DNA of 64,000 nucleotides from Bugula neritina. Taxonomy: Eukaryota > Bryozoa > Gymnolaemata > Cheilostomatida > Bugulidae. The stretch covers positions 34,609,504 through 34,673,503 of the forward strand of contig OZ037765.1 of the NCBI GenBank assembly GCA_964035545.1, written 5' to 3'. Under the pieces are notes generated by a model. The model ran no database searches, had not been told where the DNA came from, and saw only the letters and a list, made by a program, of their open reading frames with translations. Below are positions 1-12,100 of this stretch, piece after piece. Both the position numbers and the translations under genes were made by a program. Each line of letters starts with the position of its first letter. The first letter of the stretch is position 1.

Positions 1-63
1 TATTAGTTTATAGTAAGTATATACTGTATTATTATCAGTTTATTATTCTGCATCTGCTGCCAG

Positions 64-3000
64 GACTGCTGCCTGGAAATTGCAGCCCACCCGGACAGAG
101 TGGAGGAGCTACAGGAGCAGATGAGAAGAGAAGTTTTAGAGGAGAAGCTGATGGTGAATGAGTCTTGTGAGAAAAAGTTGGAGGCGGAGAGACGAGAGTT
201 TGAAATGCTGCGGAGAAAAGTGAGTCACCTTGAGATTTAGACTCTCTTGTAATGAGAGATCAGTGTAGTATATGTTACAGGTAATGAGAGAGAGATCAGT
301 GTAGTATATGTTACAGGTAATGAGAGAGAGATCAGTGTAGTATATGTTACATGTAATGAGAGAGAGATCAGTGTAGTATATGTTACATGTAATGAGAGAG
401 AGAGAGATCAGTGTACTATATGTTACAGGTAATGAGAGAGAGATCAGTGTAGTATATGTTACAGGTAATGAGAGAGAGATCAGTGTAGTATATGTTACAG
501 GTAATGAGAGAGAGAGATTAGTGTAGTATATGTTACAGGTAATGAGAGAGAGAGAGAGATCAGTGTAGTATATGTTACAGGTAATGAGAGAGAGATCAGT
601 GTAGTATATGTTACAGGTAATGAGAGAGAGAGATCAGTGTAGTATATGTTACAGGTGATAGAAGATGAGAGAGAGATCAGTGTAGTATATGTTACAGGTG
701 ATAGAAGATGAGAGAGAGATCAGTGAAATGAAGCAGAGAAATGAAGAAATTGAAGACTCGATAGCCAAGCTAGAGGAGTACGAGAGAGAAGTGAACATAT
801 ATCTTGAGTCAAAGGAGGAACAACTCCTTAACTTGGATGTGGAGCTGAAACGTCTGTCTACTCTGAATGAGGAGGTGGGGAATAGGAGAGACGCACTGGG
901 TGAGTGACTCAGAGTGTAGTATCAGTGTTGACTCACACTAACTACACACTAACTATATACTAACTATATACTGTATACTCACTATATACTGTATACTCAC
1001 TATACACTGTATACTAACTATATACTGTATACTCACTATATACTAACTATACACTCACAGAGAAAGAGTACACACTGTATACTCACTATATACTAACTAC
1101 ACACTCACAGAGAAAGAGTACACACTGTATACTCACTATATACTAACTATACACTCACAGAGAAAGAGTACACACTGTATACTAACTATACACTAACTAC
1201 ACACTCACAGAGAAAGAGTACACACTGTATACTCACTATATACTAACTACACACTCACAGAGAAAGAGTACACACTGTATACTCACTATATACTAACTAC
1301 ACACTCACAGAGAAAGAGTACACACTCTATACTCACTATATACTAACTACACACTCACAGAGAAAGAGTACACACTGTATACTCACTATACACTAACTAT
1401 ACACTCACAGAGAAAGAGTACACACTGTATACTCACTATACACTAACTACACACTCACAGAGAAAGAGTACACACTGTATACTCACTATATACTAACTAC
1501 ACACTCACAGAGAAAGAGTACACACTCTATACTCACTATATACTAACTATACACTCACAGAGAAAGAGTACACACTGTATACTCACTATATACTAACTAT
1601 ACACTCACAGAGAAAGAGTACACACTGTATACTCACTATATACTAACTACACACTCGCAGAGAAAGAGTACACACTCTATACTCACTATATACTAACTAT
1701 ACACTCACAGAGAAAGAGTACACACTGTATACTCACTATATACTAACTACACACTCACAGAGAAAGAGTACACACTGTATACTCACTATATACTAACTAC
1801 ACACTCACAGAGAAAGAGTACACACTGTATACTAACTATATACTAACTATACACTCACAGAGAAAGAGTACACACTGAGAACACAAGAGTTGAGTGAAGA
1901 AGACAGGAAGCTGATGATACAACAAAAGACTCAACTCGCAACTCGCAAGAAACAGCTGCTGGAAGATGCGGAGAATTTGCAGGAGAGACTCGGAGATCTG
2001 GAGATGAAGCAGTGTCAGGCTAAAGATCTGGTAACCTTGTCTACTACCTTGTCTACTACCTTGTCTACTACCTTGTCTACCTTGTCTACTACCTTGTCTA
2101 CTACCTCGTCTACTACCTTGTCTACCACCTTGTCTACTACCTTGTCTACCACCTTGTCTACTACCTTGTCTACCACCTTGTCTACTACCTTGTCTACCAC
2201 CTTGTCTACTACCTTGTCTACCACCTTGTCTACTACCTTGTCTACTACCTTGTCTACCTTGTCTACTACCTTGTCTACTACCTCGTCTACTACCTTGTCT
2301 ACTACCTTGTCTACTACCTTGTCTACTACCTTGTCTACTACCTTGTCTACCACCTTGTCTACTACCTTATCTACCACCTTGTCTACTACCTTGTCTACTA
2401 CCTTGTCTACTACCTTGTCTACTACCTTGTCTACTACCTTGTCTACCACCTTGTCTACTACCTGCTCTACTACCTTGTCTACTACCTTGTCTACTACCTT
2501 GTCTACCACCTTGTCTACTACCTTGTCTACTACCTTGTCTACTACTTCGTCTACTACTTTGTCAACTACCTCTACTACTACCTCTACTACTACCTGTATA
2601 ACTATACATCTGTACATACTGTAGGCCACTGCAAAATGCAAGGAGTTCAACCACCTGGTAGACACTAACATGAACTCGTCAGTATCTGATAATCTGAAAG
2701 TAGACTGCAGTGTCTCGGGTCTCCAGAAGTTACAGCGAGCTGTCATGGTGAGTCTCTGGTGGTGTTACGAGTCAGTCAGTTGCTTGTAGCTGATTGGTCC
2801 TCTCTGTCATGTGACCTTTGAACTAAGTCAGTGCCAGGCAACACGCTGACTCTCTGTTTCAGCCATATTTAGAGAAGACGAGGGCCGACTTAGAGTCAAC
2901 AAGCGAGAGAGAGTTGAAAGAGAAAGTGAAGGCGAGGGAGCAGACAGCTGCGAATCTGCGGATAAAGAAGGCGGAGCTAGACGACCTGAGGAGACAGCAG

Positions 3001-3717
3001 AGTTCGGTTCAGCTGAGAAGTGAGACGGCCCTGAGTCAGCTGTCAGACCAGGTGGAGGGGCTGTCTCATGACAATGAGAAGGTCAAGGATAAATACCAAA
3101 AGGTGTTCACAGCGAGGAAAGATCTGGAAGGGAAGTTGAGGAAAGAGAAAGTAAGTGTAGCTGTGAAGTAGGTGTGTCATCCAGTGTGGTACAGTTGAGT
3201 CTCACCTGCTAATAGTACTCACAGTGTTTCATCTTGTAGTAGGAGGTGTGTGCTCTCTAAGGGTTACCACAGGATATGCTTTCCTTGTTTTGGTGTTATG
3301 ACACAAATAATTAAGATTACTTCTGTTGTTGGGCAGACAAGTACAGTATTTTATTCTGCCACCAGCATGTGGTACATTCCCATGATTGGTTAACCACTGA
3401 GAGATGCAACTGCTGAATGGCTGTGTATTTCATGTATATCAGTGCAAAAACTTTCAATTCAGGAAGATGTGAATAAATTGGAGTCGGTGACGGCAGAGTC
3501 TAAGAAGAAGTACGAATTGGAAGAAGAAAGGAAAGTTGCAAAGTTGAAGACCGCCGTGGAAAAGTACGACACATTAAATAAGAAGGTGAAGGACACATTA
3601 CGTAGGCAGCAGAGAGAGTTGAGTAGTCAGTTGGTGAGAGCCGAGTGTCTCAAAGCAGAGTGTGAGAATGTGAAGTTCCTAGCCCTGTCTCATATTCACA
3701 GTGACTCTGGGGACTAG
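64..3717 (+). CDS. ndc80: NDC80 (HEC1)-like kinetochore coiled-coil protein, 3' part
   Basis: Six exons join in frame: 64-219, 698-899, 1861-2030, 2625-2747, 2863-3150 and 3463-3717 (TAG). The 5' end lies outside the window. The roughly 430 visible residues are almost all charged heptad coiled coil. The assignment rests on layout: a coil starting near HPDRVEELQEQM, about 170 residues of coil, a break around KEFNHLV followed by a short non-coil stretch ending KVDCSVSG, then about 210 residues of coil. This spacing and these local residues resemble the C-terminal rod of metazoan NDC80, the microtubule-binding kinetochore subunit that pairs with NUF2. The diagnostic N-terminal calponin-homology domain is off-window. 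A weak match to the NUF2 tail (LKTAVEKYD) means NUF2 or another coiled-coil protein cannot be excluded. An ATTAAA at 3869-3874 may be the polyadenylation signal. Confidence 0.5.
247..697. repeat. Intronic minisatellite containing copies of the acceptor (unit 36-38 bp)
   Basis: About 12 copies of a unit ending in TATATGTTACAG. The last copies run straight into the exon at 698, whose first bases (GATGAGAGAGAGATCAGTG) also occur in the repeat. The array therefore appears to derive from the intron-exon junction and offers several equivalent acceptors. Confidence 0.9.
940..1864. repeat. Intronic minisatellite, 50-bp unit carrying acceptor plus exon start
   Basis: About 16 copies of a 50-bp unit from roughly 1070, preceded by degenerate ACTATATACTGT repeats. 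Each unit contains ACTCACAG followed by AGAAAGAGTACACACT. That second piece is the first 16 bases of the exon starting at 1861. Confidence 0.92.
2031..2600. repeat. Intronic 12-bp array (CTTGTCTACTAC), flush with donor
   Basis: About 45 copies start within the first bases after the donor at 2031 (GTAACCTTGTCTACTACC) and fill nearly the whole intron up to 2600. Confidence 0.92.
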
Positions 3718-4470
3718 TGGCAGACCACCCGTGTTCTGTGTGTCAAGTTATTCTACTAACAATATAGCCTGCATACAATATTATACTGCTAAGTTACTGT
3801 TTCAATATTATTTGCTTCATCACCTTTGTTGCTTTCTACTAAATTTGTTAATTTTATAAAATATATTTATTAAAGTACTACTCCTTGGGTGGCCACCTCA
3901 TCCTAGTAATACACTCATACTTTAATCCGCTTCAATCAACTTTATGAAAACTTCAATTGGTTACTGAATTATCTAATCTCAAGTAGAGACAACTCTTCAA
4001 ATCAATTTTATTTACTAAGGCATATGCAATGGTTTCTCTACATCCTAAGAATAATATGTTGAATAGATGGTAATGAGATAAAAGTACAGAAATAACATAG
4101 ATGATGGGGCTAAGCATGAAACCCCATAAACATGTTTAAGTCAATTCAACAGATTTCAACCAGGTTTCACAGCTGAATAAACTTCTATGTGCAAATATGT
4201 GAGTGTCTATACATTTAATAAAAGTAAATAGGCAAAAAACACAAAGAATTTATGTTGTTTAGCATGCAAGTTGAATAAAAAGTGGATGTGGTAACTCACA
4301 TTTCTACTTAAATCACAGGAACAGGCAAAATATATGAATTCATAAAATTAGAAATGATTGCATAAAATCAAAAGACATATGACAAGTCTGTCTAGCAGCT
4401 GCAAGTATCTAGCTAATATGGCAGGTCTGTGTCTGCTGCATGTGAACGCGTGATGTGCTGCAGATGTCAC
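3718..4470. other. Convergent 3' intergenic stretch
   Basis: AT-rich sequence between the stop of the coiled-coil gene and the stop of the caspase-fusion gene. It should hold both 3' UTRs. I see no additional gene. Confidence 0.6.
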
Positions 4471-6108
4471 TCACTGTGGGAGTTGTCTGCCATGGAACTT
4501 TGGAAAGAAGAAAAGTTTTCTGAGGTGAGTGAAAGTACATTCCTGACAATTAGGTACATTACCACCAGCTGCTTCATCTCCTGTCTTCTTACAATATGCA
4601 ATACTGACTCTTCTAACTCTGTCTTGTATCTGTAAGTATAAATAGAAGAGAAATATAAAGCTGATGACTCAACACACTACACAGTATCATACAAAGAGTA
4701 ATACTGAAGTACTTACTATCCTAAACAGCTCACTAACATCTCTGTGACAGCTGTGTCTGTAGAATGTAGCCACCAGTATTCTAATAAACCAGGTACCATA
4801 ATTCTCATTCCTACCAGCCTTGTAAGCTGTAACACATGAAAATGAGCAGTTAAATGTGAATGTCAGATTGATATGTGAAATAGTTTTTATTTAAAATTTG
4901 CAACAATTCTATTGACATGCAGCAAATATTTTAATTCGCACAAATAAAAGTTTCAGTCGACTCAAATATAATTTTCTTCCCACTAACTTTCTGTACTTGG
5001 CTTCACAATGTAGAAGTCATCAGCATCTAGGTGAGTGAATCTATCAAAGTGAATATTTGGAGACACATGTTGACCTGCAGAAGACTCACTCCCAGCTGTT
5101 GCAGAAGATGAGGGTAGAGGGGTTGGTGTTGGTGGTGAGATGGTGTCTAGGCTTTGTGACTGTGCAGCATTACCAGAATCAGTTCTGCCTGTATACAAGA
5201 TCATCGATGATGCAGAGTGAGAACAAACCCACCACTTGATTTCCATGTAGTAAAACCAACTCAAAACTAGAAGACGTATATATGTACTTTGGTTCAAAAA
5301 AAAATTATTTGGAACCATTATTAGTTCTAATAATTACTGTAACATGAATTAATGTAATCTAACTGCTAGTTCTAGTAACATGAGGAACAACTCTGCATTA
5401 CTTACTGCCAGAACAGGCATGGAAGATGATGAGTTTGGGTTTTCCTCTCATGGCAGGAAATTTACTAGCTGAGAGTAAATCTTTGACTTCTGACAAGTTG
5501 ACAGGTTTACAGTGTCTGTCATAGAAGATGTTTCCAGAAGTTCCGTGTGACATGATGACTAGAATGAACATGCCAAGATCCTTGTGGTCTCTGTGGGTGG
5601 TCTCCTTTCTCACTTCTGATAATATCTCCTGGTGAGTCATATTTAAATATTAAAATAAAGAGAGCTTTTGGTAAATTTTTGTTATCATGGTATAGAAAGA
5701 CATTTTTAGAGCTGATAGAAACTAACATCTGGTGAACATAAAATATTATATATTTGTTTAGATGTATGCTAGGAATGTTGCTTTCAATGGTGAACTTGAC
5801 AGCTAGTGTTGCATTTAGAATACAATGAATAACATATTATTAATTAACAGTCTATGTCAATAGTACAGAGCTTTATTACACAACGGATAAGAGATTGATA
5901 TAGTAACCTGTTTACTCAGGTCAAACAGAGGATCATCTTCATTGGCTACAACAAATCCCATGTCTTTCAACAGAGTTTTGATGTTAACATAGTCGATGTA
6001 TGAACCATCTCGGGTTGCCTTAGTCAATTCACTGCCATCATCTCTAAAGAATCTCTCATTGTTTATGATCATGACACGACCTCTAACAGGGTCACTCATC
6101 GCATAAAC
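4471..6108 (-). CDS. Caspase domain exons of the fusion (p20 and p10)
   Basis: Five exons. 5908-6108 gives the p20 start: RGRVMIINNERFF, then a TRDGSYIDYVNI loop and LLKDMGF. 5406-5628 gives the catalytic His in IMSHGTSGNIF (His codon 5545-5547) and the catalytic Cys in IIFHACSGS (codon 5413-5415). 4988-5188 gives a Ser/Pro/Thr-rich inter-subunit linker, then HLDADDFYIVKP, equivalent to the p10 start. 4717-4826 gives YKAGRNENYGTWFIRIL, the substrate-pocket strand and helix. 4471-4629 gives the C-terminal strands around LRKLFFFPKF and the stop. All core elements are present, so activity is plausible. The pentapeptide is HACSG rather than the usual QACxG. No CARD or death-effector prodomain is seen; the N-terminal partner is Roc-COR. 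Confidence 0.9.
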
Positions 6109-9100
6109 CTGCAAACCAATGCATTTTATCTTACTAAGGGTAGAAACTGAAAACGGATTAATCAAATCAAATATGAGATTCAATAGAAAATAAATGAAGA
6201 GCCATAATATCAAAAAATATTTTTCAATGATCTAAAAACTTGCGTTACCTGCTGGTGGTTGTCAAACTTCTGTCTAACTCGTTCATTGATGGTAGGTTTC
6301 AGCTGCATGCCATCAACCATAAATATAAAAGGTTCAAGGTCATCTTTAGTAAAATCAGCATATCCTTCCTCTTCTACATCAGAGCATTCACTGAGGTTAT
6401 CATCTTCACCCAGTACTAAAATAAACAAAAAGGAGATATGTTCAGTGCTAAGTATCAGATCTACTAAGATATACTAAGTATCAGAATGACTGTTAACAAT
6501 GAACAGAATTATACTTTCCCGTTTTAATCAGTAATTATATAAATAATATAATAATTATATAAATCAATTAAAGCTAAGTGATTTTGTTCTATCTGAGTGT
6601 CATGAGTTCTTGTCTATTGCTGTTTACATATGACTGAGCTCAGGCAGAGGATGTTACTTCTAACAGTAACAGTTTATGATAGAAAACTGATCATACCAGG
6701 GACAATTGAAGTAGTCTCTTCTCTTGCAGATCTCAGTTTGTTGACATATTCTTTTATGTTATCAGCTTCTTCTGGAGAGAGAGAACTGCCTGGATAATGA
6801 AAAACTGTCAGTTACCACATGAAAGTTCTATGCTTCTTAATATCAGAACATAAATAGTAGAAAGACTGATGAAAGTGAGCAAAACTAAATATTCACTTCA
6901 AACTGAATGTAAACATACATGGATAGAGTAGAGCACTTGGTATCTCCTCGTCACCACACAGAGTTGTTGAAGATCCACTACACAGTCTGGGACTTGGTCT
7001 GAGATGTTTCAAGGAACGAAGACACCATGGAGGATTCAGCACTTTCTTAGGACAAGGAAGTCCTAGCAGAAGACAGTGAGCACAGCAGCATGTAGTGACT
7101 GGTCTACTTGCTGTCCAAGTTTCTAGGACATGTCTAAGGATGTTGTTGTTGGTGGTGATGAGTCTCTCCCACATTCTGCTGATGTTGGCAGCATTAGATG
7201 ACACGTAGAGTAACACCTTTCTAGATGTATAGTCATGTACCAGCTGTGTGTAGATTCCATCTTGATAGACATTGGCGCCATTTTTCTTCACTTTAATCAC
7301 AGCAAACTCATCAGAAAACAACTTTAACAAGCAAACTATCATCTGCTGGTAGACATAGTGTGGTAGCGCTAGACCATTGAATGTGGTTTCAACTTGAAGG
7401 AGCATGTTTTTTGGCGAGGAGTGAAAGGCATCAAAGAAGTCGCTAGCAAACTGGGGAACAATAAAGCAGGGCTCCTTGGAATCAGCAGGTAAAGGACCAT
7501 ATAACAAACGGAAGGTTTGAAGCAAACACACAGCAACTTCTATATCTTCCAGACCAGTAAATGGTGTTTCTTGTTTAACCAGATGAGTGAGAAGACATTG
7601 CATCATCAAACCAGTCTCAGTGAAATGATTAACAAATCTCTCAAAGTCTTCTTTTTCAACAGGCATCCCATCCTCTGAAAAATATGGCTGGAACTTGTCA
7701 ACTCTACTCTGCCATATGCTAGGATCATGATGATACAAGACACAGAGAAGTTTGGTAACTTCTGAAATTTTGTGGAATATGTATGGGCGGAGAGAGCTGA
7801 TATCTTTATACCACAAGACTTTGCCGCAGTCATGCATGTATGTGAGGATTATATCCAGCTGACTTGACTCCATGTGTTGATGTTCTGTTTGTACGTATTT
7901 CAGTATCTCATCAAAGGTACTGTACACAAAGGGAATAGACAGCACTTTTTTATTGACCTCCTCCCAGACCAGAGGTAAAGGTTTCACAAAATGTTGACTG
8001 CTTTGAAGAAGAGACTCTTTGATCTGGTCAAACACTTCATACTTATCATCTTTCCCCACCTCATAAATTTCCTCACCAAGAAAGACTCCTTCAGTTGATT
8101 CACTAAAATGTTTGATTTGAGCAAATTCTCCACCCAATGCTTTCTCTTCTCTTATCATCTCCTCACACAGCTGATTGGAAGTTTCTATAAAGTTCTTTCG
8201 AAGCTTTTGAAATTCTGTACTTTGAAACTTATCTTTATGTGTGAAGATAAGTTTTGGAGCACCCAGAGTTGGGTTAGCCAGATAAAGGTGAGACATGTAA
8301 TCAAAGGCTAATCTTCTAACAGCTTCTCTGTTTGTTGATTCATTTAAAATCTCATCATACTGTTCCATGTTGACTACTATGACTGGAATGCAATTCTGTC
8401 TCAGTGTCAGTTGATAGGTGATATGGTAGACCTCCTGGCCTCCCATATCTATGACACGGAGTACTGTACCATCCACCTCCACTTCTTCAACATTAAACAC
8501 CTTTGTTGTCTCATCTCTCACAGCACCTGGCCCTCTGTTAGTCAAAACTCTCTTTCTGTCAGCATTCTGTAATGTTCTGATTAGACTGGTTTTTCCAGCC
8601 ATCGTATTACCCAGCACAGCTATAGTAGCGAATGGTAGACTTCTACCAGCATCTTTAGCCAAATCTGTGTAGTATTGTCTCACAGCATCTACTCCTCTCT
8701 TACATATTTCTAGTGGAGGAGAGGTGAGAGCATCACAATAACCAACATCCAGCTTACAAAGTTGAGTTAGTTGTAATATCTCAGGATCTAAGGATGTCAG
8801 GGAGTAGTTGGAGGATATATCCAGTTCTTGCAGACTACTCAGTGTGTACACAGGAGACGGTAAACTGGTGAACTTATTCCAAGATACTACCAGTATAGAT
8901 AGCTTCTGTAAACTCCGCATGCTATATTAGAGAGCATATTAAAAATATTACTTTTTTGTTGAAATTTAAAATCTTCAAGCCAAAGAATCCGTTACAATTG
9001 TATATAATTAAAATCTTCTGATACATATGAAACTTAGAAACTATTTCAAAAAAGCAAAGTCAAAAAGTTTCAGGATTTGAACACATAAAAAGTAATTCAA

Positions 9101-12100
9101 GAAGCTAAAGCTTCAAGCAATATTGTGTACATCTATTCAAGTTAAGAGTTGCGGTCCGGATAGACACTAGACCCTAGAGTATTTACATTAGTATGTTGCA
9201 CCAACTACCTGCGCACATTGAAACTTGGTATTTACAAATATTCTAGCTTTGTGGAAATAGATGTATGCATGTATACTATGTATGCAGACAGTTGCTGAGT
9301 TACTGATGAGATATTATATATATTACAGTATCATTCTACGCTATAAAATTATTCACACCTGTTTGGTAGAGTTGACAGTTCAGAGCTAATTATGTGCAAC
9401 TCTCTCAATGATAGTAAGGATGTGAATATATTGTCAGGTAGACCTTCAGATAGCTTATTATATGATATATTCAATACCTCAAGATTCTTCAGTGAAGATA
9501 TGCTGTAACAAAATATACAGGTATGAAATATTTACATCATGAAGTTAAAATCCTTTAGAACTTGAAAAAGCCATCCAGTTGTATCAACAAAGAAGTTTCA
9601 AAAGAGATGAACCAACGTTCCTGTTTGGTAGAGTTGACAGTTTACAGTTGCTGAGTTACTGATGAGATATTATATATATATTACAGTATTATTCTACACT
9701 ACAATAAAATACACACCTGTTTGGTAGAGTTGGCAGTTTACATTGATTCATGTCCAACTCTCTCAATGATAGTAAGGATGTGAATATATTGTCAGGTAGA
9801 CCTTCAGGTAGCTTATTATCTGATATATTCAATACCTCAAGATTCTTCAGTGAAGATATGCTGTAACAAAATATAAGTGTATTAACTTATGCATAATATA
9901 ATATCATATCAATGCAGTGGTGAAACAATTTCAATAAACTAACTTCTTCTACTATCGATGGGAATCTTTATTGAAATCAGACCATAGCTTTTCTCATTTT
10001 CCAATCTCAAACCTCTTTTAAAAAATACCTTGAATTACTTTCAGCAGTCTAGTATTATATTCCTTTCAGCCCTCAACAGATGGATAAGGCAATGGATTAG
10101 AAAGGTGATGAAGATGTAAAGATTTCAACCCTCAACACGGCTGCTAAAGTCCAGAGCAGAAAAAAAGCATCAAGATTGTCTAATAGAGACCATGTGAAGC
10201 TGAATGCATCACCTGATGAATGAAATAAGGCTACATCAAGAGGAGGAGAAGCCTTAGAGCGGCGGAGGAGAAGAAGTAACATTGATAGACTAGCAAAAGC
10301 TTGAAACAATTATACAAGCTTGAGAGAAAAAGTCTCAATGTTGAGAGGAAAAGCAGAATCACTCCAACAGACGACTNNNNNNNNNNNNNNNNNNNNNNNN
10401 NNNNNNNNNNNNNNNNNNNNNNNNNNNNNNNNNNNNNNNNNNNNNNNNNNNNNNNNNNNNNNNNNNNNNNNNNNNNNNNNNNNNNNNNNNNNNNNNNNNN
10501 NNNNNNNNNNNNNNNNNNNNNNNNNNNNNNNNNNNNNNNNNNNNNNNNNNNNNNNNNNNNNNNNNNNNNNNNNNNNTGTCAACTCTACTCAATAATAGTA
10601 GTGTATTATATTGTCAGGTAGACCTTCAGATAAGTTATTCATTGATATATTCAATACCTCAAGATTCTTCAGTGAAGATATGCTGTAACATAGCGTACAG
10701 ATATGAAATAATGTATAATATAACAGTTTATGACTATAATTGTATAATTAATGATGGATTCATAGCCTTATGACAGTAACAGGAAATGGAAGGTGGCAAG
10801 TACAAGGAGTGTGAACCAGCTCGTCTATATATCATAGCCTCACATCTTGTAAATAATAGACCAAGAACTGACTTGACTAAATGGCTAAATGGCTAGCAGC
10901 AGTGTTAGTGTAGGGCCACACGACTCGTTTTGCTCGAGAAATTGGACATCATGAGCGGGATTTTCATGCGTCTAGCATGCTGAGAAAGCGCAGCGGCACG
11001 CTCGTGCGTGTTTGATCTAATTGGCTTATTACCATGTAATAATTAGCGAGCGCACTTTTTTATTTTAATTTATGATTTAACTTCTAGCGAGCTGAATTAA
11101 AACAATTTTATATAGTTTGCCTTTCCACTTTTATAATATCCAAATCACTTTGCCGATGACTTATGGGGCTGCCACACTACAGTCAAAACGGCCATCTTGA
11201 ACGCGTTTTCGAGGCTAAGCGTTGACCTCTGTGACGTCACAACTGAACGCAACTGTCAGTTTTTAGCGATGCGATGAAAGTTCAACATGTTCAACTGTCA
11301 TCGCTGAAGTTGAGCGATCAGCCAATCACTGACTGGCCAGGTAAACCCTGATTGGTTAAGTGCTTTTACTTTTTCCACGTGCTACTAGCGAGCATTATTA
11401 TTTGATTTGGTTCTTCGAAAATTATATTAATTTACTTTTAAAATAATTATGATGAAGTTATGTATGAAAATTTCAATAAATCATGAAAATAAGTATTCAT
11501 TAGATAGATTTTGTTAAATTTTATCTGCATATTTAGTTTTTCTAATTTGGTTGAATTTTATTAGCGTACTATAACTATTTAGTTCTTTAGGCTAGTGAAT
11601 GAGCTTGAATAAAGCTAAGTAAATATATCATTAAATGAAGCTAGTAATTTTGAATAATTGAAGCTAGTAAATTAGAATAAAAATAACTAGAAAATCTTAT
11701 TAAATTATGCTAGTAAATCTTAAAAAATTGCGCTAAGATTAATTGTTGGTTACTGTGGATACTGCAGAAACTGGTCTATGGCATTCCTATTGGTTTAAAA
11801 GTTTACTGCGAGACTAGAGACAGTTAGCTTTCATCGTTCGTAGTGAACTGTAGTGTGACCAGCAAAAAGTAGGACGTGACGTTGAAGGCATGCGCAAGCA
11901 GCTTCAAAATGGCCGCCACAGTCGCGTTTCGACTGTAGTGTGTTATGGGCAATAATTTAAAAAAGCAAACGCCTATAGGCAAGCAGTAAAGTTTAACGCT
12001 AACATCATTGGCTAATAAATTTTTGCACTCGCAACATACGCACTGTGTGTGGCAGGTCACTAGCGTGTATTCTCGAACGTCACAAACGTGTAAAAACGCG

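Noticed and set aside
2015-2746. Open frames of STTL and DKVV repeats
   Set aside because: They come from the 12-bp intronic array. The real exons lie on either side and join in frame without it.
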